A DNA stretch of 24,119 bases from assembly GCA_002313925.1 (NCBI GenBank), contig DCAZ01000042.1, positions 15,426-39,544 on the forward strand, read 5' to 3'. The position numbers and the translations under genes are program-made. The DNA is from Gemmatimonadales bacterium UBA1120. GTDB lineage: Bacteria; Gemmatimonadota; Gemmatimonadetes; Longimicrobiales; Gaopeijiaceae. Under the pieces are notes generated by a model, which saw only the letters and a program-made list of their open reading frames with translations, was not told where the DNA came from and made no database searches. This document shows positions 1 to 7,784 of the stretch, in pieces (positions within the stretch are counted from its first letter, which is position 1; each line of letters starts with the position of its first letter).

Positions 1-429
1 GTGCTCGTTAGTGACCTCAGTAACTGGTCGCTCGACAGCAAATCCCCCGAGACGGCTGATCTCTATTTCCGGGTGAACGTCAAAAACGATCGAAAATACC
101 AGGTCCTCCTCTGGCCGATAATTGATGTTCTGGATCTCGCCTTCACTTATTGGACGGAGCTCCTTTAAGGCCAGTGCCTTCTTGTATGCTTCGCCCACTA
201 AGTTGTCCAAAGCTTCCTGTCGTAAGGATCCCCCAAATCTGGACTCGATCAGTTGTCTCGGAACTCGGCCCTTTCTAAAGCCCTTAAGTCGTGCACGGGA
301 AGCGAGTTTTTCAGCAGCACGTACTTCCTCCTTGCGCACAACATCTGCCGGAACTGTAACCTCCATACTAAGGCGCCAGTTTTCTTTCTCCTCCACGGAG
401 ATCTCAAGGCTGGAAGCGTCTACGCTCAT
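1..429 (-). CDS. tig: Trigger factor, N-terminal part (cut by window edge)
   Basis: Ribosome-bound chaperone and peptidyl-prolyl isomerase that receives nascent chains at the exit tunnel. The frame reads open from an ATG at 427-429 to base 1, giving 143 residues with no stop, so the C-terminal two thirds lie outside the window. The ribosome-binding signature GFRKGRVP is at residues 50-57, followed by RQLIESRFG, which is diagnostic for the family's N-terminal domain. The PPIase domain should begin near the truncation. The ribosome binding site is weak (AAAGACCT directly before the ATG). The gene starts 33 bases after tRNA-Leu on the same strand and may be read from the tRNA promoter. A tRNA-Leu next to tig is a known bacterial arrangement, and clpP often follows tig, but that is not visible here. 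Identity is secure; the start is probable. Confidence 0.93.
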   Translation of the reverse strand, partial: MSVDASSLEISVEEKENWRLSMEVTVPADVVRKEEVRAAEKLASRARLKGFRKGRVPRQLIESRFGGSLRQEALDNLVGEAYKKALALKELRPISEGEIQNINYRPEEDLVFSIVFDVHPEIEISRLGGFAVERPVTEVTNEH

Positions 430-462
430 AGGTCTTTACGGTAAATTCATTAGGTGGCAGAG

Positions 463-545
463 TGCGAAAGGGGGGACTCGAACCCCCACGGCCTAAGGCC
501 ACGGGATCCTAAATCCCGCGCGTCTGCCAATTCCGCCACTTTCGC
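463..545 (-). tRNA. tRNA-Leu (anticodon UAG)
   Basis: Read on the minus strand, the 7-base acceptor strand GCGAAAG pairs with CTTTCGC. The anticodon stem CGGGA/TCCCG encloses the loop TTTAGGA, giving anticodon UAG, which reads CUN leucine codons. A long variable arm (GGCC-TTA-GGCC) marks a class II tRNA, and the T arm is GGGGG-TTCGAGT-CCCCC. The discriminator base is A, as expected for Leu. The 3' CCA is not encoded (ACT follows), so it must be added by a nucleotidyltransferase. The gene is 83 bases including the discriminator. Confidence 0.95.
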
Positions 546-556
546 AGGCGAAAGAG

Positions 557-586
557 AAGATAAAACCGGTTCTAGGGATCGTTCAA
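557..586 (-). promoter_or_regulatory. Candidate sigma-70 promoter for tRNA-Leu (and tig)
   Basis: On the minus strand TTGAAC (581-586) and TATCTT (557-562) are separated by 18 bases. The -10 element ends 11 bases before the tRNA 5' end, which suits a short leader. The same TATCTT -10 and 18-base spacer occur in the candidate moxR promoter at 11784-11813. This is motif matching by eye only. Confidence 0.42.
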
Positions 587-620
587 CGGAGGGGTTTCTA
601 TCATCTCGAAAAGGGGCTTA

Positions 621-659
621 CAAAAAGCAAGGAGTGCGGGCGCCTCTGGCGCCCGCACT
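621..659 (-). terminator. Intrinsic terminator after htrA
   Basis: A perfect 12-base inverted repeat (AGTGCGGGCGCC, loop TCT, GGCGCCCGCACT at 633-659) starts 20 bases beyond the htrA stop. On the minus strand it is followed by CCTTGCTTTTTG, a T-rich tract. The GC-rich stem plus T tract is the standard Rho-independent form and separates htrA from the tRNA-Leu/tig unit. Confidence 0.85.
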
Positions 660-679
660 TATCTCGCTACGGTAACTCT

Positions 680-2233
680 TCAACTGGGCATGCGAACATT
701 GACCACACGTCCCGTTCCATCCTGGTTCTCAAAGTGGAGTGAGACGATTTCACCTCCTTGGACCACATCGAGTGCATCCCGTACATCTTCGGGCGTAGCG
801 ATGTCTGCAGCGTTCACCCGAATCAACTTGTTCCCCACATATTGCCCCACCCCTCTCCGCTGAGCCGGGCTTCCTCGTGTAACCTGAGTCAGCACGACAC
901 CCCCGGCTTCAGGGAACCTTAATTCAGTTGCGAGTTCTTGGTCGAGTTCTTCCACATTGATACCCAAGCGTTCTTCGGAGTGGATGGTCCGCTCTGAAAC
1001 GCTGGCGGGTGAACTATTGATGGGAGCTTCATCAAGTTGAATGGCCACGTCTATGGGACCGCCATCCCGATAAACGGTGAGGCGGACTCGGTCACCAGGT
1101 CGGCGCTGAGCAATTTGTGCCTGCAACTCCGCGACGTAACCGACTGATTTACCATCCAGGGCTACGATTACATCCTCAGGTTCAAGGTTTCCGCTGGCTG
1201 GTCCTTCTGGGTCTACTGCCTGAACTAGGATTCCGGAGATGGAAGGTAGTCCGTATACCTCAGCGTCTTCTGCCGTGGCTGTGATAATTTCCACGCCGAT
1301 TCTTGGTCGCTTCACATAACCATACTCAACCAGATCTTCCATCACACGGCGGGCAAGATTGATCGGGATAGCGAATCCGTATCCCTGGTAAGCTCCAGTC
1401 GTAGAGGCGATTGCGGAATTGATGCCCACTGCTTGACCGTTGAGGTTGACCATCGGTCCACCCGAATTTCCTGGGTTGATAACCGCGTCGGTTTGAAGGA
1501 AATCTTCAATCGCCCAGCGGGAAGCTTGATCGCCGAATCTTGGGTCGGAGCGCAGTTCGTTCTGAAGGAGTTGCAGTGGCCGACCACGTGCGCTGATGAT
1601 CCCAGCCGTGACAGTGAAATCAAGAGCCGCAGAATTACCAAATCCAGGGTTACCAATTGCGAGGATCCACTCTCCGACCTTTACGTTGTCAGAATTACCA
1701 AAAGGAAGTGCTGGAAGAGCTTCTCCGGCGTTGACCTTTATGAGAGCTACATCAGTGAAAGGGTCAGTTCCGATAATTTCTGCATCGAAATAGCGTCGGT
1801 CAGGAAAGTAAACCGTAACCTCGTCCGCTCCTTCGACGACATGGTTGTTGGTAAGAATATATCCGTCTGCAGAGACCACAAATCCGCTGCCTCCGGCGAT
1901 TTGCCCCTGCGATGGAGGTTGGTTTTGCCCTTCTGGCGCATCAAAGAAGCGGCGGAATGCATCAGGAATTTCCTGGTTAGCAGCTGTCACAGGCCTACGA
2001 GCTTCTATCCGCACCACTGCTGGTGTAACCGCATCCGCAAGATTTGTGAATGCTTGGCTGAGATCTAGTGCCGGCTTAACTGCTTCCGGGGATATTTGCG
2101 CTGTCTCTTCAATAAGGGGCATCGCATATGACTTACTCGTCCATCCGAGCCCGCTGGTAATAAAGAGTCCGAACAGGAAGGCGATAGCGCTATAAAACAC
2201 CACCTTAACCTTCGCTCGAAGGGGATCGTACAT
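680..2233 (-). CDS. HtrA/DegP-family periplasmic serine protease
   Basis: ATP-independent envelope protease/chaperone of family S1C that degrades or holds misfolded exported proteins. The ATG at 2231-2233 is chosen because AGGAGC lies just upstream; an in-frame TTG 21 bases earlier has no such site. The protein is 517 residues: a hydrophobic N-terminal segment at about 11-30 (signal or anchor), a trypsin-like domain with catalytic His131 (TNNHVV), Asp161 (TDVALI) and Ser257 (GNSGGP), then two PDZ domains at about 300-400 and 415-517. The stretch before the catalytic Ser (about 219-244) looks longer than in E. coli DegP and is charged, so it may be an extended activation loop. The gene lies downstream of dnaK in the same direction across a 185-base gap, and ends at an intrinsic terminator. 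DegP, DegQ and DegS subtypes cannot be separated by eye. Confidence 0.93.
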   Translation of the reverse strand: MYDPLRAKVKVVFYSAIAFLFGLFITSGLGWTSKSYAMPLIEETAQISPEAVKPALDLSQAFTNLADAVTPAVVRIEARRPVTAANQEIPDAFRRFFDAPEGQNQPPSQGQIAGGSGFVVSADGYILTNNHVVEGADEVTVYFPDRRYFDAEIIGTDPFTDVALIKVNAGEALPALPFGNSDNVKVGEWILAIGNPGFGNSAALDFTVTAGIISARGRPLQLLQNELRSDPRFGDQASRWAIEDFLQTDAVINPGNSGGPMVNLNGQAVGINSAIASTTGAYQGYGFAIPINLARRVMEDLVEYGYVKRPRIGVEIITATAEDAEVYGLPSISGILVQAVDPEGPASGNLEPEDVIVALDGKSVGYVAELQAQIAQRRPGDRVRLTVYRDGGPIDVAIQLDEAPINSSPASVSERTIHSEERLGINVEELDQELATELRFPEAGGVVLTQVTRGSPAQRRGVGQYVGNKLIRVNAADIATPEDVRDALDVVQGGEIVSLHFENQDGTGRVVNVRMPS

Positions 2234-2418
2234 CTTAGCTCCTTCCCAAATCAATTTTCAGTGTTACAAAGGCCCGCCTGAGCAAACCGGATGGCATAAC
2301 TACACATAAAGACCTTAGGTAGATCCAATTTCCAGACTCCTTAGGAAATGTTGAACTCTCTGGTTCCGCTAACTCTTTACCTCTGAGGTCTTATGGCTTC
2401 CATGTAAGGTATTGTGGC

Positions 2419-4344
2419 TCAGTCCTCCTCCTCCACGATTTCATAATCAGCTTCGATCACATCTTCATCGGTACCAGCCTGGGTTTCGCCTGTGCTTCCT
2501 TCCTCTGGATTTGCTTCTTCACCCCCAGCTTCGGAAGCTTGAGCTTGGTACATCTCTTGTCCAGCTGTGCTGAATGCCTGCATCAGCTCATCCCGTGCAG
2601 TGCTAAGTGTGTCGGTATTATCTCCCTTAAGAGCTTCCTTGGCCTGCTCAAGTGCTGATTCAAGACGATTCTTCGTCGCCTCATCAACCTTATCGCCCCA
2701 CTCATCCGTATCTTTTTCGACCTGGTAGACAAGGGAGTCGAGTTGATTACGAGCCTCCACCTTCTCTCGGTTCTCTTCGTCTTCGGAAGCGTGTGCCTCG
2801 GCGTCCTGCACCATCCGATCAATTTCGGCATCGGATAACCCACTCGATGCTTCAATCTGTATTTCCTGTTCTTTACCAGTAGCACGATCCTTAGCGGATA
2901 CGTTCAGGATCCCATTCGCATCGATGTCAAAAGTGACTTCCACTTGAGGCATCCCTCTCGGTGCTGGTGGAATACCGGTGAGTTGGAATTTGCCGATCGT
3001 TTTATTGTCGATGGCCATGTTCCGTTCACCTTGGAGCACGTGGATCTCGACTATTGTCTGATTATCCTCCGCAGTGGAGAAGACTTCCGCTTTTTTGGTT
3101 GGAATAGTGGTGTTTCGCTCAATGAGGGTCGTCCGGATCCCTCCAAGCGTCTCAATACCTAGAGACAGCGGTGTTACATCGAGCAGGAGGACGTCTGTGA
3201 CCTCCCCAGCAAGTATACCACCCTGTATCGCAGCACCTACTGCTACGACTTCGTCCGGGTTCACACCCCGGTGAGGTTCCTTCCCGAAGAAGTCCTTAAC
3301 AATTTCCTGGACCTTCGGGATACGGGTTGATCCTCCGACGAGAATCACTTCATCGATGTCGTTTGTTGTCAGACCAGCATCCGCTAGTGCCTTCTTCATC
3401 GGCTCAATCGTGCGCTGGTTAAGATCCTCAACGAGCTGCTCAAACCTAGCCCTTGAGAGCGTGTAGTTTAGGTGCTTAGGACCATCTTGGGTTGCTGTGA
3501 TAAATGGAAGATTTATGTCTGACGACATAGTCGTTGAGAGTTCCATTTTCGCTTTTTCTCCAGCTTCTTTCAGTCGCTGAAGAGCCATTGGATCTTGAGA
3601 CAAGTCGATTCCTTGATCACGCTTAAACTCATCCACGAGCCAGGTGATGATTCTCTGGTCGTAATCATCACCCCCTAGGTGTGTATCACCATTTGTCGAC
3701 TTGACCTCGAATACTCCGTCACCCAACTCTAAAATCGAGATATCATAAGTACCTCCACCTAGGTCAAAAACGGCAATTTTCTCTTCAACTTGCTTCTCTA
3801 AACCGTACGCTAAGGCGGCAGCCGTAGGCTCGTTCACAATTCGGAGCACTTCCAAACCGGCGATCTTTCCGGCGTCTTTCGTGGCTTGCCTTTGGTCATC
3901 ATTGAAGTATGCAGGGACTGTCACTACGGCTTGGCTCACCTTAGTTCCCAGGTAGTCCTCAGCGGTCTGTCGCATTTTCTGAAGGACCATGACACTGATT
4001 TCAGGTGGACTGAAGGCTTTGTTTTCTGCGTTCGGAATCGTGACTTGCACCCTGCCGCTAGAGTCATGACCGACCTTGTAAGGAACGAGCTTCTCTTCCT
4101 CGGAGACCTCACTATGCTTTCGGCCCATGAACCGCTTGATTGAAAAAACCGTGTTTTCAGGATTTGTGATTGCCTGGCGGCGTGCTACCTGACCTACCAA
4201 ACGCTCACCCTCTTTCGTAAATGCCACCACCGATGGAGTTGTCCGCCCACCTTCTGAGTTCGGAATGACCACCGGCTCACCGCCCTCCATAACTGCGACG
4301 ACAGAGTTGGTTGTACCTAGATCAATCCCAATAACTTTGCTCAT
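2419..4344 (-). CDS. dnaK: Chaperone DnaK (Hsp70)
   Basis: Cytoplasmic Hsp70 that cycles between ATP and ADP states, with DnaJ and GrpE, to refold client proteins. The 641-residue length is normal. The nucleotide-binding domain shows GIDLGTTNS at 6-14, FDLGGGTYD at 193-201 and VGGSTRIPKV at 336-345. The interdomain linker DVLLLDVTPLSLGIET is at 384-399, followed by the substrate-binding domain and a helical lid. The C terminus ends in EIVEEED, close to the EEVD-like tails of many bacterial DnaKs. The start ATG has GAGGAG upstream with good spacing. The gene stands alone: grpE and dnaJ are not adjacent, and htrA is the next gene downstream. No CIRCE operator was found upstream. Confidence 0.98.
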   Translation of the reverse strand: MSKVIGIDLGTTNSVVAVMEGGEPVVIPNSEGGRTTPSVVAFTKEGERLVGQVARRQAITNPENTVFSIKRFMGRKHSEVSEEEKLVPYKVGHDSSGRVQVTIPNAENKAFSPPEISVMVLQKMRQTAEDYLGTKVSQAVVTVPAYFNDDQRQATKDAGKIAGLEVLRIVNEPTAAALAYGLEKQVEEKIAVFDLGGGTYDISILELGDGVFEVKSTNGDTHLGGDDYDQRIITWLVDEFKRDQGIDLSQDPMALQRLKEAGEKAKMELSTTMSSDINLPFITATQDGPKHLNYTLSRARFEQLVEDLNQRTIEPMKKALADAGLTTNDIDEVILVGGSTRIPKVQEIVKDFFGKEPHRGVNPDEVVAVGAAIQGGILAGEVTDVLLLDVTPLSLGIETLGGIRTTLIERNTTIPTKKAEVFSTAEDNQTIVEIHVLQGERNMAIDNKTIGKFQLTGIPPAPRGMPQVEVTFDIDANGILNVSAKDRATGKEQEIQIEASSGLSDAEIDRMVQDAEAHASEDEENREKVEARNQLDSLVYQVEKDTDEWGDKVDEATKNRLESALEQAKEALKGDNTDTLSTARDELMQAFSTAGQEMYQAQASEAGGEEANPEEGSTGETQAGTDEDVIEADYEIVEEED

Positions 4345-4424
4345 ATTCTCCTCAATATCCGCTGGTAGGCGTTGTTCTATCTCAGGTCTGCTAGTGCAAT
4401 AGCTATGCCGTAAAACTCCTGCAA

Positions 4425-4544
4425 TTACACGCCGGTTTGGCCGGGTTTACGGCGGATAACTGCCATAATGGCACCCTTGTTGTCGTCTGGGATGATTAAA
4501 GCTGGGAAGGAGTTGCCGTACGAGATCGTGTGATGGCAAACCAT
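4425..4544 (-). CDS. Possible 39-residue small protein upstream of dnaK
   Basis: This short frame is not recognised. It starts at an ATG at 4542-4544 preceded by AGAGAGATC, and further upstream by an A/C-rich, CAA-repeated stretch (4555-4583 read on the minus strand) of the sort that stays unstructured and favours initiation. The product begins MVCHHTISYGNSFPALIIP and ends RRKPGQTGV; it has no membrane segment or cysteine pair. Third positions are mainly C. The frame ends 80 bases before the dnaK start, so it could be a small gene or a translated leader. The opposite strand also carries a 21-codon frame here, so the coding case is weak. Confidence 0.27.
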   Translation of the reverse strand: MVCHHTISYGNSFPALIIPDDNKGAIMAVIRRKPGQTGV

Positions 4545-4632
4545 GATCTCTCTGCGTTGGTTGTTGTTGGTTCGGTGTTGTTCCAATGATATTGGGTCTG
4601 GTTTACGCTTATCCGAGGAGATGATCACCCGA

Positions 4633-6114
4633 ATGAAGGCACCAGGGCCAGCCGTTGCCGTCCTCTGGGTAACAGCAGTGACTCTGATTTTGACGGGTGC
4701 GTGGCAAAGTATGGGAGCTGAGATTGCTCCCTATCCTTCTTCGATGATGCAGACAGCTTCCCGGGCCGTGAACCAGATTTCTGTTCCGGAGGGATCCCTC
4801 AGCTTACCTCTAGTAGAACGTCTACGGTCAATCCTGGGCCTTGCCTTCCTTGTAGCTATTGCCTGGGGGCTGAGTGTTGACCGAAAAAATGTGGTTTGGC
4901 GAATCGTGATATGGGGTATTTCTCTCCAGATCCTATTTGCGTTCTTCATCTTAAGAACGGATATCGGGGCTGATCTTTTCGATGTGATTAATAGCGTAAT
5001 GGTTGCGCTTCTCAGTTTCACTGTTGACGGTGCCAGCTTCATTTTCGGGAACTTAGTGTACGAAAATGTGCCAGTGGGAGTTGGGACTGTGGGGCAGGGT
5101 GAGTTCTCAGAAATGCCCGGTCAGGTAGCGAACACAGGGGCGTTTTTCGCGTTCAATGTTTTGCCCACTATCATCTTTTTCTCATCTCTGATGACGGTCC
5201 TCTATCACCTTGGCATCATGCAGCTAGCCGTGAGGGGTATGGCGTTCGTGATGCAGCGTACTATGGGAACCTCTGGTGCCGAAACTATGTGCGTAGCGGG
5301 GAACATCTTCATAGGTCAGACTGAGGCGCCCCTCCTTATCAAGCCATTCGTCGAGAAGATGACAATGTCGGAGCTTATGGTGGTCATGACTGGGGGCTTT
5401 GCCACAGTAGCAGGAGGTGTACTTGCTGCGTATGTGGGCCTTCTTATGGCGTACTTTCCGGATATTGCGGGACATCTTATCGCTGCCTCAGTCATGTCTG
5501 CACCAGCCGCACTAGTTGTTGCCAAGCTGATGTATCCTGAGGATGGTAAGCCGGAGACATCTGAGAATCTTGAAGTTAGCATCGAATCTTCGGACGTGAA
5601 CGTGATTGATGCCGCAGCGCGAGGAGCGTCGGAGGGACTCTTTCTGGCGCTGAATGTTGGAGCAATGCTGCTCGCTTTTGTCGCTCTAGTGTACATGATG
5701 AACGGCCTGCTTGGTGGGTTAGGTAGTCTAGCAGGTATCGACGGACTCACCTTCGAGCGGATCCTAGGATGGCTTCTATCTCCACTCGCGTGGCTCATGG
5801 GTGTGAGCTGGGCTGACGCTCCTATGGTCGGATCTTTGATTGGTGCAAAAACGGTTTTGAATGAGTTCTACGCGTACCTGCAATTAGCGGCGATACTGGG
5901 TGGCGAAAACGATCTTGAACCGCGGTCGATCATTATCACCATTTACGCGTTATCAGGCTTTGCAAATTTCATGTCAATTGGAGTGCAACTAGGAGGGATC
6001 GGTGGTATTGCTCCTTCACGGAGGCATGATCTAGCCCGATTGGGTTTGCGCGCGATGATTGCTGGATCGATCGCCGCGTTTATGACAGCTACGGTCGCGG
6101 GGATGATCCTCTGA
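4633..6114 (+). CDS. NupC-type concentrative nucleoside transporter (CNT family)
   Basis: Inner-membrane symporter that imports nucleosides using a proton or sodium gradient. The ATG at 4633 follows GAGGAG by 12 bases and gives 493 residues beginning with a hydrophobic helix; the ATG at 4621 touches the GAGGAG, and one at 4543 would add an unconvincing 30-residue leader. CNT hallmarks are present in order: GQTEAPLLIKPF from residue 228, TGGFATVAGG from 253, NEFYAY at 410-415 and GFANFMSIGVQLGGIGG from 442. Multiple hydrophobic segments span the protein. It is somewhat longer than E. coli NupC (about 400), mainly at the N terminus and in a polar loop at about 300-325. The gene is divergent from dnaK and convergent with thiD. 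Nucleoside specificity and coupling ion cannot be read from the sequence. Confidence 0.92.
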   Translation: MKAPGPAVAVLWVTAVTLILTGAWQSMGAEIAPYPSSMMQTASRAVNQISVPEGSLSLPLVERLRSILGLAFLVAIAWGLSVDRKNVVWRIVIWGISLQILFAFFILRTDIGADLFDVINSVMVALLSFTVDGASFIFGNLVYENVPVGVGTVGQGEFSEMPGQVANTGAFFAFNVLPTIIFFSSLMTVLYHLGIMQLAVRGMAFVMQRTMGTSGAETMCVAGNIFIGQTEAPLLIKPFVEKMTMSELMVVMTGGFATVAGGVLAAYVGLLMAYFPDIAGHLIAASVMSAPAALVVAKLMYPEDGKPETSENLEVSIESSDVNVIDAAARGASEGLFLALNVGAMLLAFVALVYMMNGLLGGLGSLAGIDGLTFERILGWLLSPLAWLMGVSWADAPMVGSLIGAKTVLNEFYAYLQLAAILGGENDLEPRSIIITIYALSGFANFMSIGVQLGGIGGIAPSRRHDLARLGLRAMIAGSIAAFMTATVAGMIL

Positions 6115-6122
6115 TCGGATAC

Positions 6123-6154
6123 TCGAGCAGCTTGTTTCTCGCATTAGTGCTCGA
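6123..6154. terminator. Weak hairpin between convergent nupC and thiD
   Basis: A 7-base perfect inverted repeat (TCGAGCA at 6123-6129, TGCTCGA at 6148-6154) with an 18-base loop fills the 42-base gap between two convergent stop codons. It may act as a bidirectional terminator, but it lacks a long T tract and the loop is large. Confidence 0.28.
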
Positions 6155-6156
6155 TT

Positions 6157-6954
6157 TCAAGTGGCATCCGCTGAATGATTCACCGGAGCCGTACCGCTAC
6201 CGAGCTGGGGCGCGGTTCTAATTGCTCGGATAACAAATTGGATCGCTCTGTTAACTGCGTCGCCGAGGTCTTCACCGTGAGCGAGTCCCGCAGTGATTGC
6301 AGCAGAGAGCGCGCAGCCGGTCCCATGAGTTCGTGTCGTGTTAATCTTCGGTCGTCGCCAGATACGCTCTTCTGATCCATCCCAAAGAATATCTATGGCA
6401 TCCCCTTCAAGGTGCCCTCCCTTAATAAGTGCCGCCCCCGCCCCCCGCTCCACTAAGTTTCGACTTGCGGCTTGAAGATCCTTAAGTGACTTAAGCGGCT
6501 GACCTACCAAGACGGCAGCCTCATGCAGGTTTGGAGTAATTAGAGTTGTAAGAGGAAGGAGCTCGTTCAGCAGTGACTTCTCTGCGCCGGAATCCAAGAG
6601 TCTGTCTCCACTCGAAGCGACCATCACCGGATCCATGACATATCGGTTGAGCCTATGTTCACGTATCGCCGTGGCAACTTCGCATACAAGTCCCTCATTA
6701 GTGAGCATCCCGGTCTTCAAAGCATTAGGACGGAGGTCAGTCACGACCGCATCTATTTGGGCTCGTACTATTGCTATGGGCACGGCGTGAATGGACCTAA
6801 CGCCAACAGTGTTTTGGGCTGTCACAGCAGTGATAGCGCTCGTACCGTATACCTCAAAAGCGGAAAACGTTTTGAGATCCGCTTGAATACCAGCACCACC
6901 ACCGCTGTCACTTCCGGCGATCGTGAGTGCGATAGGAGGAGATAAGTGCGTCAT
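6157..6954 (-). CDS. thiD: Hydroxymethylpyrimidine (phosphate) kinase ThiD
   Basis: Ribokinase-fold enzyme that phosphorylates HMP and HMP-P to HMP pyrophosphate for thiamine synthesis in the cytoplasm. The 265-residue protein has the normal length. Visible motifs are GSDSGGGAGIQADLKTF at 14-30, the substrate-side stretch MDPVMVASSGDRLL at 107-120, and GTGCALSAAI at 211-220 with the anion hole and catalytic Cys214. The start is an ATG with no strong ribosome site nearby (CATTTAGCTG). Its 5' end is only 41 bases from the divergent methyltransferase gene. No TPP riboswitch sequence precedes it. Its partner thiE lies at 20198-20881, so thiamine genes are dispersed. It could instead be a PdxK-like ThiD paralogue, but the motifs favour ThiD. 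Confidence 0.95.
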   Translation of the reverse strand: MTHLSPPIALTIAGSDSGGGAGIQADLKTFSAFEVYGTSAITAVTAQNTVGVRSIHAVPIAIVRAQIDAVVTDLRPNALKTGMLTNEGLVCEVATAIREHRLNRYVMDPVMVASSGDRLLDSGAEKSLLNELLPLTTLITPNLHEAAVLVGQPLKSLKDLQAASRNLVERGAGAALIKGGHLEGDAIDILWDGSEERIWRRPKINTTRTHGTGCALSAAITAGLAHGEDLGDAVNRAIQFVIRAIRTAPQLGSGTAPVNHSADAT

Positions 6955-6995
6955 CAGCTAAATGGGTGTTCAGTTGAAGTCCAAGCTCACAAAAA

Positions 6996-7784
6996 GTGGT
7001 GGGCTTAGTGGATCTGAGCCAGCAGAAGCGTCGACTCCTAGGTCGGTTAAGGAATGGGAAGTCGAGAAAAAGGGAAGGGCTCGTCCTTGTTGAGGGTGTG
7101 CGGGCTGTGAAGGAAGCCATCGATGCCAAGGCAGAAGTCCGATTTGTGGTGGCATCAGAAAGGATTGAATCTACAACCGCGGGACTTGCATTAGCTGAGC
7201 ATATCAGAAAGGAGAATCTGGATATTACGAGTGTTAGTGAGAAAGAATTAGCAGCGCTGGCGGATACGAAGCATCCCCAGGGTATCCTAATGGTCTGTAA
7301 AGAACAGCAAATGGAGCTTCCGGATATCCTCCGAGTTGGTGGCTGCTACTTGGTGCTTGATGGCGTTCAAGACCCGGGGAATGTGGGGACACTCATCCGG
7401 GCAGCTGCAGCATTCCCCGTTGACGCGGTCATCACATTGGACGGGACTGCGGACACATGGGCCCCAAAGACTGTGCGTGCATCAGCAGGTGCGGTTTTTC
7501 GGTTGTCGGTTGCTCATGCTGCGGCTGAGGAGGCTATTCGTGAGATAACCAAAGCAGGGGTACCGATTTGGGTAGCGGATCCAGGAGCGCCAAGTCTTAA
7601 GGCAAAACCCGACGATAGGGGGTTTGCATTGGTTTTGGCTAATGAAGGGGCAGGTCCTCGCCAGGCTGTGTTAGATGCCGCCGAACATATGGTGAGGATA
7701 CCGATCTCAGGACAAGTCGATTCCCTCAATGTTGCGGTTGCAGGTGCGATCCTTCTCTACGAATTGACCAAGACGGAGGAGTAG
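6996..7784 (+). CDS. SpoU/TrmH-family rRNA 2'-O-methyltransferase
   Basis: SPOUT-fold methyltransferase that uses S-adenosylmethionine to methylate a ribose 2'-OH, probably in 23S rRNA. The three SpoU motifs are clear in the 262-residue product: DPGNVGTLIRAA with Asn129 and Arg135, LVLANEGAG with Glu217, and IPISGQVDSLNVAVAGAI with Asn245 in the knotted C-terminal region. An N-terminal domain of about 110 residues matches the substrate-binding domain seen in RlmB-like members. Start choice is uncertain: GTG codons occur at 6996, 6999 and 7008, and only the last has a GGTGG stretch near a usable distance. The stop codon overlaps the start of the prepilin peptidase gene, indicating translational coupling. 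The exact target nucleotide cannot be assigned. Confidence 0.92.
   Translation: MVGLVDLSQQKRRLLGRLRNGKSRKREGLVLVEGVRAVKEAIDAKAEVRFVVASERIESTTAGLALAEHIRKENLDITSVSEKELAALADTKHPQGILMVCKEQQMELPDILRVGGCYLVLDGVQDPGNVGTLIRAAAAFPVDAVITLDGTADTWAPKTVRASAGAVFRLSVAHAAAEEAIREITKAGVPIWVADPGAPSLKAKPDDRGFALVLANEGAGPRQAVLDAAEHMVRIPISGQVDSLNVAVAGAILLYELTKTEE

Noticed and set aside
122..496. Plus-strand open frame of 124 codons across tig and tRNA-Leu
   Set aside because: It is antisense to the trigger factor gene and runs into the tRNA gene, which is inconsistent with a real protein.
1433..2068. Long plus-strand open frame (211 codons) opposite htrA
   Set aside because: It lies wholly antisense to a protease gene with all catalytic motifs, and its translation resembles no known family and has a random-like composition.
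2255..2418. Envelope-stress (sigma-E-like) promoter upstream of htrA
   Set aside because: A GGAACC is present on the minus strand, but no matching -10 element was found at the needed distance.
4345..4424. CIRCE or heat-shock promoter upstream of dnaK
   Set aside because: Only a partial TTGCACTAGC was seen, with no paired inverted half-site at the required spacing, and no clear sigma-32-type elements.
4543..4632. 30-residue N-terminal extension of the nucleoside transporter
   Set aside because: The ATG at 4543 has no ribosome site, while GAGGAG at 4615-4620 supports a later start; the extension is not signal-like.
5316..5798. Minus-strand open frame of 160 codons opposite nupC
   Set aside because: It mirrors the codon pattern of the CNT transporter gene and has no ribosome site or recognisable motif.
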